The translations under genes were made by a program, and so were the position numbers. 64,000 nucleotides of DNA from Sorghum bicolor (Eukaryota > Streptophyta > Magnoliopsida > Poales > Poaceae). Where the stretch lies: the NCBI RefSeq assembly GCF_000003195.3, contig NC_012873.2, positions 13,997,326 to 14,061,325 of the forward strand, in the 5' to 3' direction. A model generated the notes under the pieces. That model was not told the origin of the DNA. It made no database searches and was given only the letters and a program-made list of their open reading frames with translations. Positions 54,975 through 64,000 of this stretch are shown one piece after another (position 1 is the first letter of the stretch; every line of letters begins with the position of its first letter).

Positions 54975-55027
54975 CCATCACAGCATAGTGAACCATCATC
55001 CCATTCCTAATTCTAATCCTAATCATA

Positions 55028-56640
55028 CTAATTTCTCCTCGAGGAAAGAAGTATGAGTTTTCTTTACCGATTGTTGCCAAGTCGACAAATAATCAAGCTG
55101 AGTACCAAGCCTTAATCAAAGGATTAGAATTATTGAAAGAAGTTCATGCCGATGCTGTTGAAATTTTTATTGATTCTATGCTTGTTATAAACCAGTTGGC
55201 TGCGAGTTATGAATGCCGAAGTGACGTTTTGATAGCATATTATGAAAGGTGTGTACAATTATTGAAGGAATTCAGGGATTTTCGATTAGAGCATATTCCT
55301 CGGTTACATAATGAAGAAGCTAACCGATTGGCTCAACATGCCTCGGGATATCAGCCCATCTTGGAGATATTATCGACAGTCAGTGCCGATGATTGGAGAA
55401 GAGAAATTATTGATTATTTAAAAGATCCATCCAAGAAAGTTGAGAGGCGTGTTAGGTTTCAAGCTACAAAGTATGTACTCTTTGAGGAAAAATTGTATTA
55501 TCGTACGATAGATGGAGTCTTGCTTAAATGTTTAGGTGATGATGAATCTAAGAGCTTGATGGGTGAAATTCATGAGGGAGTGTGTGGAGCACATCAGTCG
55601 ACTTTTAAGATGAAGTTGATGATTCGGAGGAATGGATATTATTGGCCGACTAGACTTGAGGATTGTTTCAAGTATTTCAAAGGGTGTCAAGGATGTCAAA
55701 AGTTTGGCAATATTCAATGGGAACGCGCATCGGCTATGAATCCTATTATTAAACCTTGACCGTTCTAGGGATGGACTATTGATCTTATCGGTCAGATTTA
55801 TCCACCATCAAGCAAAGGGCATAAGTTCATCCTGGTTGCCACCGATTATTTCACCAAGTGGGTTGAGGCTATTCCTTTGAAGAAAGTGACATCGGCTAAT
55901 ATGATTGATTTTATAAAGGAGCATATTGTTTACCGATTTGGCATTCCCCAAACAATCACTACCGATCAGGGTACCATGTTTACCTCAGGAGAGTTTGATG
56001 AGTTTGCAATCGGTATGGGGATTAAAGTGTTGAATTCTCCTCCTTACTATGCTCAAGCTAATGGGCAGGCCGAAGCTTCTAACAAAGGGATCATTAAGCT
56101 CATAAGAGGAAGATTAAAGAAAATCCTAGGAAATGGCACACACTGTTAAATGAAGCCTTGTGGTCATATCGGATGGCATGTCATGGTTCAACTAAAGTAT
56201 CACCTTATCAACTGGTGTATGGACATGATGCAGTGTTGCCTTGGGAAGTCAAAACTGGTTCCAGGCGAATATTTTCTCAGGATCAGCTAACTGCCGATGA
56301 TTATACTACTTTGATGAAAGATGAGTTGGATGATTCAGCAGAGCATCGGCTGAGAGCTTAATTAGCATAGAGGAAAATAAAAAGAGAGTTGCTAAATGGT
56401 ATGATAAGAAAGTAAAGGCCAAAGAATTTGCCGATGGAAATCTGGTGTGGAAACTGATTCTACCGATTGGAACTAAAAGCTCAAAATTTGGAAAATGGTC
56501 TCCTAATTGGGAGGGTCCTTATTGGATAAATCGATCTGCTCCTAGCAATGCTTATATTTTAGAAACTCTCGAAGGAGTTGAATTTCCCAGAGCATTAAAT
56601 AGAAAATATTTAAAGAGATACTATCCTAGTATCTAGATTG
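55028..56640 (+). pseudogene. Copy 2 RNase H and integrase (broken, catalytic E kept)
   Basis: 55133-55759 is an open frame with VEIFIDSMLVINQL, HNEEANRLAQHAS, GEIHEGVCGAHQS and KGCQGCQKFG; a stop follows NPIIKP. 55877-56149 has TTDQGTMFTSGEF and NGQAEASNKGI. 56158-56361 covers SYRMACHGSTKVSPYQLVYG and 56445-56636 the C-terminal NWEGPYWINRS. The same stop after NPIIKP and the same GTHC* end exist in copy 1, so both descend from an already damaged ancestor. Confidence 0.75.
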
Positions 56641-57050
56641 ACGCATAAAAGTTTAAATGCCGATAACAATCCTATCGGCTGGACAAAATATCAAAGTGTT
56701 CTTGGGGCCATGTATAAAGAGTTTAAGTGCCGATAACAGTCCTATCGACTGGACCAAATGATCAAAGTTTTTAAGAAGGGGATTAAACAAGCTGCCGACG
56801 AAGAGTTCACATGTTCAACAAGGTTTGGATGGCCGATATTGTGCGCAGACGGATCTGGTTGGCCTCCTCTATCTCTTAGGTGTCTTCATCGGTGAAACCT
56901 TCCACCGGCCTCAGCTTCTTCTTCATGCGTAATGCTTTTCGGGCTTGGACATCTCTTTCTTGTTGAAGAATCTTAAGCGCATCAGGCAGATGGTTTTCCT
57001 CTTGTTGGGCTTGAGTCAGAGCTTCCTCCACCTGCTTGAGTTCAGCCAGT
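55028..57050 (+). mobile_element. Tat-lineage element, copy 2, first part
   Basis: It begins abruptly in the archaeal-type RNase H, matching copy 1 from 47788, and is nearly identical through integrase and the antisense ORF. It stops at 57050 at a nested insertion (TSD CCAGT) and resumes at 63839. Bases 54975-55027 between it and the LTR are unassigned. Confidence 0.8.
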
Positions 57051-58312
57051 TGTTGACGGTCCTTAATGCTCATATTTAACCATCAATTAATCATGGAAAA
57101 GGATCCAAATGCAACCAACACCTAGACTTAGGGTTTTATCTGACAGAATTACACAAGTTTTGGTGTTTGTCTATTTCTGCAGGGGGTTATCACGAAATAT
57201 GGAAGAAAGGCCCACACGTCGGGTTTACATAGAGATATTAACGTGCTGCGCATTTTTCTACCATCTAGAAGACTCCAGAAGCCACGGGAAGGAAGCGGAG
57301 GCCGAGAGGACTCAAGGACAGGGCGCCCGCCCAGGAGTTGTGGTCAAACACGTCCAACTTTGCGGACCAAGCTCCACCGACCTAAAGGATCAAGGAAAAC
57401 CATGCGATCAATGTCGGTTTGATCCGACGGCCCAGATTCACTTGAAGGGACTATAAAACCAGACCCCCCTGGCCCCTGGAGATCATACCTCTTCTACAGA
57501 ATCAAAGCTAGGGTTTCAATTCTTCATCCAAGTAGAGAGGATCCCTCTAGTTCTTCTAGTTCTACCTCTAGTTCATCTAGATCTAGTTCTAGTTTATCTA
57601 GTTCTAGTTCTAGTTCCTCTAGTTTTAGTTCTAGTTAGTTCTAGTTGTAATCTAGAAAATAGGGGGAGAGAAGAGGAGAGCGGAGAAGGAGGAGCCGGAT
57701 CTGTCGGATCTTCCTCAACATTGTACTTTTGCAGCAACTGGTTCGTTCTTCATCGTTCTCCAGGTTCTTCAACTCATAACTCCTGAGTTCTCTAATTACT
57801 TTTATTTACATTCAAGTTATTTATTGGATTCCCGCTTGCATCAAGTGCTCTAGTCTTTGAATCATTAGAGTAGTAATCAATAGATTAGACGTGGTGTTTA
57901 GTCTTGCGATTACCTGGAATTGCACCCAATCCTGCGAATTGTTGTGGTAGCCTTAGGGTAGTGACAGCCCTAACGGTCGACGTATTCCACCATGTTCGGA
58001 TCGGTGTTTGTAGGACCGCAGTCAGACCTTTCTAGCCCCCTTCTCATCTCTTTCTGTGGTTAGTGCTCTGATGTCCCGATATAGATAATCTTGAAGTAAT
58101 TCTTGATTCTTAGATCAACTAGAGAACTCTCAGGAAACTTCCTCTCTTCCCACCAAAAATAGTTATATAGTTATCCTTGGGCGATCTTGGATCTTAATTA
58201 GTACACTCACGTTCCCTGTGGAAAATCGATACTCTGGAATACTCCCGGGTGAAAGCTACATCGGTATCCGTGCGCTTGCGGATTTTTCTGTTTGCGTTTA
58301 AAATACCCAACA
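57051..58312 (+). repeat. Full 5' LTR of the dimeric element
   Basis: 1262 bp, TGTTGACGG...ACCCAACA. It carries the conserved TTTTATCTGACAGAATT block (57132-), TATA (ctataaaa near 57451) and a TCTAGT-type hexamer microsatellite (57546-57655). Confidence 0.85.
57546..57655 (+). repeat. TCTAGT-type microsatellite in LTR leader
   Basis: Degenerate hexamer TCTAGT/TAGTTC repeats directly after the expected transcription start. Confidence 0.8.
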
Positions 58313-58319
58313 AGCTTTC

Positions 58320-58337
58320 TGGCGCCGTTGCCGGGGA
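58320..58337 (+). promoter_or_regulatory. Primer binding site, tRNA-Asp
   Basis: TGGCGCCGTTGCCGGGGA after the first LTR; repeated at 61083-61100 after the middle truncated LTR. Confidence 0.8.
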
Positions 58338-58429
58338 ACGGTAGTTGTGCTAGTTTCGAACCAAGTCGTCCGTGTATCCTTTTTCTTTTCCTTTTTTACC
58401 ACACTCACCTTATCATTTTTACCATACCA

Positions 58430-58643
58430 CATGGATTTCACTCTAAGCATTATTGAGCATGGAATTTATTTCATAGCCACTTCATTTACTCCATGCTCAT
58501 ATGCAACATCTTCACAATCCATTGGTCTCTCCAACATCACCACATTCGAGATCTCCAACCCCCTCATCCTTTCTATTTATAAAAACTTTAAAATGGCGGT
58601 TGTCGATGCATATGTCTATAAGAAATATTGCAGATCTCGTTGA
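58430..58643 (+). CDS. Small conserved ORF, unit 1
   Basis: 70 codons, MDFTLSIIEHGIYFIATS to VDAYVYKKYCRSR. It is homologous to 35469-35203 (minus) and identical to the second-unit copy. Cys/Tyr/Ile-rich, no known domain; it sits just after the primer site where gag normally starts. Confidence 0.4.
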
Positions 58644-59159
58644 GTTGATCTTGATATAGGTCAGCATTGGAGGGGAAACCACTTCGCCGACATAAATTGA
58701 TGGTTTCCCAAGGACAAGCTTAGTGTCCTAAAACAAGCACTGATTAGATCATAACATGAGCTTTTAATTATTTGCCACATTACCTTGTGAGTTGAGCATA
58801 TAAGGATAATTGTAAAAAAATTCCTTCGGGTATTCTTGTCACTAACCTTTCCAGGATTGGAGCAAGAAGATCGGATGAATGACAAACACAAGGTATGTCC
58901 AACCAATCATCATACAACATTGAATTAAATTCATCCAAACTTGAATTTTGCAAAATTCAAGCTTGGAGGAGTACTTTACATAAAAACATCCTTTGTCATG
59001 TTGCTATGTTGGTTGTCCCTACCTTTGAGACATGCTCAATTTGTTAAATACTAATCACACTACTTCATCTCCACTTGAGTAGATCTCTATAAATGCTCTC
59101 ATGCTACCTTTATTTGCTTTAGTATATGTCTAGGTTTGGAGTAGTTTCATTTATCTCTT

Positions 59160-59285
59160 AATTAAGCATGGTGCTTAGTTTAGGAATGATGATCTTACTT
59201 CCAAAGGATTTTAAATTAAGCATGATGCTTCGGTTAAAATGCCCTCCTAAAATCAAATTAGACATGGTGTCTAGGTTGATCTTTG
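59160..59285. repeat. Three spaced short palindromes, unit 1
   Basis: TTAAGCATGGTGCTTAG, TTAAGCATGATGCTTCGG and TTAGACATGGTGTCTAGG follow at about 45-52 bp spacing. Same set in unit 2 (61923-62048) and, inverted, at 34620-34740. Confidence 0.6.
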
Positions 59286-60129
59286 AGCCGATAGTATGCT
59301 ATAGTAGATATTGGATATTTTGTTGGACTAACCCCTGCAGGAAAACTTTAACTATCGACCTGGGAAGTCCTGAGATAAACTCACATTGGAGACAAAGAGA
59401 GAGACACATGAAAGTTAACAATTTACACAAGGAAGGCATAGCTCACAAGAGATGATCCATGGAGGGTGCCACAAACACGATGCACAACCACTAAGAGAGG
59501 AAAGCTTCCACAAGGTGATACTGTACCATCACTCTTCAAGTAAGGTAACATCTTAAGGTACTTGACTATCACTTCTATAAGCTTCTCCTTGATTCTGGCG
59601 TTCACATGAATAAAAGAGACAAACATGTATGATTTACAACTCTAGATTAACCAACCCAATCGATTCAACATGTTTAGTCCTTCCACCTTTGTGATTCCAC
59701 ACTCCTAATCATATGAACTAAAATGTTGCACACTCAATCTTTGGAAGATATATATAAAAAAAACATAAATATAGATAGATTATCTTTCCATTAGGTTGAG
59801 CGATTTGATCTGACAAATGTTTTAAATATTACACCCATGATCTTATTATCCATCAACTTTGTCTTCCTCACTATGCTTAAGGTTAGAGAAGAATAAATAC
59901 ACTTTTGGTTCTGTTGGTGTTTTCCACCAACAGGGCCCATGCACTTGATCTCTGCCTTGTCTTTATGAGCAGGTACACTTCGAACAAAATATGAAGGAGT
60001 TTTATAACTCCCAGACTCCACCAAGTGAAGAACCTAGATCTACGAGCACAAACACACTGGAGATACTGGACACTCAGGCAATCACTGCCCTGAGATGCTT
60101 GAGGACGTAACTACTGAAGTAACCCTATT

Positions 60130-60798
60130 GTGGAAGTAATTACTGACTTTCTGCCGGTCAAGAGATACAATCCAGGACGTCCCGTCATCCCGATCTCCAT
60201 CGGCATGGTGGACTTCCTAGAAGCACTCTGCAACTTTGGCTCCAGCGTCAACATTATGCTCAGGCTTGCAGATCAGACACTAAGTTTCCCAAAGGGAATA
60301 TTGAAGAACCTCTACGTCTGAGTTGGTACCTTATACGCTCCAGCAGATTTCATGGTGATAGAGACTGATACTGATGAGAGGGCACCCATCATCCTAGGGA
60401 GGCCATTCCTGAACACCTCGGGAGCTGACATCTACGCTAGTGCTGCCAAGATCAGTTTCTACATCAAGGGGAAGAAGGAGACGTTTTCCTTCAAGAACAA
60501 GACTACACAAATCCCAGAGCAATCCCGACATGAACCAAGGAAGAGGACCAACAGGAGGAACAGGAACAAGCAAATGTGTACCGAGTCAGCTAAGATGGTC
60601 ACTGCAACTCAAGGAGGTCAAGATTGTCAACTCAAGTCACCTTTCTTGATCAAGAAGGACGACCCTGGTGTTCCAAGCATCGAGTGCATAATCAACGGAT
60701 ATTCTTTTCAGAAGACACTCTACGACACCGGATCTAACGTCAACATAATGGCCGCAGTTCGGATCGGTGTTTGTAGGACCGTAGTCAGACCTTCCTAG
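60130..60798 (+). pseudogene. Tandem retropepsin-like domains, unit 1, fused to truncated LTR
   Basis: First domain: VIPISIGMVDFLEALCNFG (active triad degenerated to NFG), LADQTLSFPKGILKNLY, a stop at about 60320, then ERAPIILGRPFLNTSGADI. A basic linker follows (RKRTNRRNRNKQ), and the second domain starts DDPGVPSIECIINGYSFQK with LYDTGSNVNIMAAV, a proper DTG. It is cut at 60756 by the junction to the LTR, after which translation runs into LTR sequence (RIGVCRTVVRPS). Confidence 0.65.
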
Positions 60799-61075
60799 CC
60801 CCCTTCTCATCTCTTTCTATGGTTAGTGCTCTGATGTCCCGATATAGATAATCTTGAAGTAATTCTTGATTCTTAGATCAACTAGAGAACTCTCAGGAAA
60901 CTTCCTCTCTTCCCACCAAAAATAGTTATATAGTTATCCTTGGGCGATCTTGGATCTTAATTAGTACACTCACGTTCCCTGTGGAAAGTCGATACTCTGG
61001 AATACTCCCGGGTGAAAGCTACATCGGTATCCGTGCGCTTGCGGATTTTTCTGTTTGCGTTTAAAATACCCAACA
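60757..61075 (+). repeat. Middle truncated LTR
   Basis: 319 bp equal to 57994-58312. It lacks the U3, GC motifs and TATA, and is followed by a second primer site. Confidence 0.88.
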
Positions 61076-61192
61076 AGCTTTTTGGCGCCGTTGCCGGGGA
61101 ACGGTAGTTCTGCTAGTTTCGAACCAAGTCGTCCGTGTATCCTTTTTCTTTTCCTTTCTTACCACACTCACCTTATCATTTTTACCATACCA

Positions 61193-61406
61193 CATGGATT
61201 TCACTCTAAGCATTATTGAGCATGGAATTTATTTCATAGCCACTTCATTTACTCCATGCTCATATGCAACATCTTCACAATCCATTGGTCTCTCCAACAT
61301 CACCACATTCGAGATCTCCAACCCCCTCATCCTTTCTATTTATAAAAACTTTAAAATGGCGGTTGTCGATGCATATGTCTATAAGAAATATTGCAGATCT
61401 CGTTGA
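61193..61406 (+). CDS. Small conserved ORF, unit 2
   Basis: Same 70-codon ORF as 58430-58643, offset exactly 2763 bp, no amino-acid change. Function unknown. Confidence 0.4.
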
Positions 61407-62892
61407 GTTGATCTTGATATAGGTCAGCATTGGAGGGGAAACCACTTCGCCGACATAAATTGATGGTTTCCCAAGGACAAGCTTAGTGTCCTAAAACAAG
61501 CACTGATTAGATCATAACATGAGCTTTTAATTATTTGCCACATTACCTTGTGAGTTGAGCATATAAGGATAATTGTAAAAAAATTCCTTCGGGTATTCTT
61601 GTCACTAACCTTTCCAGGATTGGAGCAAGAAGATCGGATGAATGACAAACACAAGGTATGTCCAACCAATCATCATACAACATTGAATTAAATTCATCCA
61701 AACTTGAATTTTGCAAAATTCAAGCTTGGAGGAGTACTTTACATAAAAACATCCTTTGTCATGTTGCTATGTTGGTTGTCCCTACCTTTGAGACATGCTC
61801 AATTTGTTAAATACTAATCACACTACTTCATCTCCACTTGAGTAGATCTCTATAAATGCTCTCATGCTACCTTTATTTGCTTTAGTATATGTCTAGGTTT
61901 GGAGTAGTTTCATTTATCTCTTAATTAAGCATGGTGCTTAGTTTAGGAATGATGATCTTACTTCCAAAGGATTTTAAATTAAGCATGATGCTTCGGTTAA
62001 AATGCCCTCCTAAAATCAAATTAGACATGGTGTCTAGGTTGATCTTTGAGCCGATAGTATGCTATAGTAGATATTGGATATTTTGTTGGACTAACCCCTG
62101 CAGGAAAACTTTAACTATCGACCTGGGAAGTCCTGAGATAAACTCACATTGGAGACAAAGAGAGAGACACATGAAAGTTAACAATTTACACAAGGAAGGC
62201 ATAGCTCACAAGAGATGATCCATGGAGGGTGCCACAAACACGATGCACAACCACTAAGAGAGGAAAGCTTCCACAAGGTGATATTGTACCATCACTCTTC
62301 AAGTAAGGTAACATCTTAAGGTACTTGACTATCACTTCTATAAGCTTCTCCTTGATTCTGGCGTTCACATGAATAAAAGAGACAAACATGTATGATTTAC
62401 AACTCTAGATTAACCAACCCAATCGATTCAACATGTTTAGTCCTTCCACCTTTGTGATTCCACACTCCTAATCATATGAACTAAAATGTTGCACACTCAA
62501 TCTTTGGAAGATATATATAAAAAAAACATAAATATAGATAGATTATCTTTCCATTAGGTTGAGCGATTTGATCTGACAAATGTTTTAAATGTTACACCCA
62601 TGATCTTATTATCCATCAACTTTGTCTTCCTCACTATGCTTAAGGTTAGAGAAGAATAAATACACTTTTGGTTCTGTTGGTGTTTTCCACCAACTGGGCC
62701 CATGCACTTGATCTCTGCCTTGTCTTTATGAGCAGGTACACTTCGAACAAAATATGAAGGAGTTTTATAACTCCCAGACTCCACCAAGTGAAGAACCTAG
62801 ATCTACGAGCACAAACACACTGGAGATACTGGACACTCAGGCAATCACTGCCCTGAGATGCTTGAGGACGTAACTACTGGAGTAACCCTATT

Positions 62893-63561
62893 GTGGAAGT
62901 AATTACTGACCTTCTGCCGGTCAAGAGATACAATCCAGGACGTCCCGTCATCCCGATCTCCATCGGCATGGTGGACTTCCTAGAAGCACTCTGCAACTTT
63001 GGCTCCAGCGTCAACATTATGCTCAGGCTTGCAGATCAGACACTAAGTTTCCCAAAGGGAATATTGAAGAACCTCTACGTCTGAGTTGGTACCTTATACG
63101 CTCCAGCAGATTTCATGGTGATAGAGACTGATACTGATGAGAGGGCACCCATCATCCTAGGGAGGCCATTCCTGAACACCTCGGGAGCTGACATCTACGC
63201 TAGTGCTGCCAAGATCAGTTTCTACATCAAGGGGAAGAAGGAGACGTTTTCCTTCAAGAACAAGACTACACAAATCCCAGAGCAATCCCGACATGAACCA
63301 AGGAAGAGGACCAACAGGAGGAACAGGAACAAGCAAATGTGTACCGAGTCAGCTAAGATGGTCACTGCAACTCAAGGAGGTCAAGATTGTCAACTCAAGT
63401 CACCTTTCTTGATCAAGAAGGACGACCCTGGTGTTCCAAGCATCGAGTGCATAATCAACGGATATTCTTTTCAGAAGACACTCTACGACACCGGATCTAA
63501 CGTCAACATAATGGCCGCAGTTCGGATCGGTGTTTGTAGGACCGTAGTCAGACCTTCCTAG
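62893..63561 (+). pseudogene. Tandem retropepsin-like domains, unit 2
   Basis: Copy of 60130-60798 with the same internal stop and the same fusion to LTR; it differs by one residue at the start (DLLPV for DFLPV). The shared lesions show that the deletion joining the protease to the LTR preceded the duplication. Confidence 0.65.
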
Positions 63562-63838
63562 CCCCCTTCTCATCTCTTTCTATGGTTAGTGCTCTGATGT
63601 CCCGATATAGATAATCTTGAAGTAATTCTTGATTCTTAGATCAACTAGAGAACTCTCAGGAAACTTCCTCTCTTCCCACCAAAAATAGTTATATAGTTAT
63701 CCTTGGGCGATCTTGGATCTTAATTAGTACACTCACGTTCCCTGTGGAAAATCGATACTCTGGAATACTCCCGGGTGAAAGCTACATCGGTATCCGTGCG
63801 CTTGCGGATTTTTCTGTTTGCGTTTAAAATACCCAACA
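63520..63838 (+). repeat. Terminal truncated LTR
   Basis: Third copy of the 319-bp LTR end; ends ACCCAACA followed by the target duplication CCAGT. Confidence 0.88.
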
Positions 63839-64000
63839 CCAGTAAAGCCTCTCTTTTGGCCGATAGATCAGAAATTCTTCGTTTCGGCTTGGTGCCTGAG
63901 GATTGCAAAACGCCGATGCTCTTATGCTTCTCATCGGTGGCATGCATGTCGGGTGTTGGCATACCGTAACTATCGCTACATCAGAGAGATAACCCAAGGC
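63839..64000 (+). mobile_element. Tat-lineage element, copy 2, resumed
   Basis: It continues the antisense coiled-coil ORF (SDLSAKREALL on the minus strand) and matches copy 1 at 49809-49973 up to the window edge. Confidence 0.8.

Larger units (their letters stand above)
57051..63838 (+). mobile_element. Dimeric LTR retrotransposon: LTR, unit, truncated LTR, unit, truncated LTR
   Basis: The left LTR is complete (57051-58312). The internal sequence 58313-60756 is joined at GCCGCAG|TTCGG to the last 319 bp of the LTR (60757-61075), then the whole 2763-bp unit repeats (to 63838). Target duplication CCAGT lies at 57046-57050 and 63839-63843. The two units differ at roughly ten sites. Internal sequence is related to the minus-strand element at 29461-37467 but shorter. 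It has no gag capsid, RT or integrase. Confidence 0.88.

Overview
The window is nuclear DNA of a grass, probably a panicoid/Andropogoneae type; the species cannot be fixed from sequence alone. Evidence: intron-containing plant genes, a Stowaway and Tourist-like MITEs, CACTA (En/Spm) transposons with grass-style subterminal repeats, and nested Gypsy LTR retrotransposons primed by tRNA-Asp. There are no bacterial-type operons, tRNA/rRNA genes or CRISPR arrays. Essentially one host gene is visible; the rest is layered mobile DNA.

Layout. 1-3691: 3' part of a Gypsy element with an antisense Transposase_28-type ORF and its LTR (3240-3691). 3838-5618: a Tourist-like MITE and a LINE 3' remnant split by a second, GC-rich MITE. 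5723-12726: a subtilisin-like protease gene of at least 11 exons with signal peptide, I9 propeptide, catalytic Asp, Asn and Ser. The segment that should carry the catalytic His is gone, a Stowaway sits 3 bp into one intron, and a 3.3-kb intron holds a truncated CACTA plus tandem unclassified repeats; it is probably a pseudogene.

12919-41495: one large CACTA element on the minus strand (TNP2 transposase, then a Transposase_24/DUF8039/ULP1-protease gene). Two LTR retrotransposons split it: an Athila-like element with gag, protease and an env-like ORF but no RT or integrase (14375-23650, + strand, TSD CCCTG), and a second pol-less relative (29461-37467, - strand, TSD AACTG) with two protease-like domains. 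Reading across each insertion rejoins the host transposon.

42069-49973: a decayed Tat-lineage Gypsy element (LTR, gag, protease, RT, dual RNase H, integrase, antisense ORF). 50745-54974: an LTR into which a truncated relative inserted in inverse orientation, flanked by a 109-bp direct duplication. 55028-57050 plus 63839-64000: a second, partial copy of the Tat element, split by a dimeric retrotransposon (57051-63838, TSD CCAGT) made of two 2763-bp tandem units separated by a truncated LTR.

No pathway is encoded. What the window records is nested insertion: pol-less retroelements probably mobilised in trans by autonomous relatives, falling into CACTA and Tat elements that were already silent. 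Stop codons in the old Tat element look largely like CAG to TAG changes, as expected from long-term cytosine methylation.
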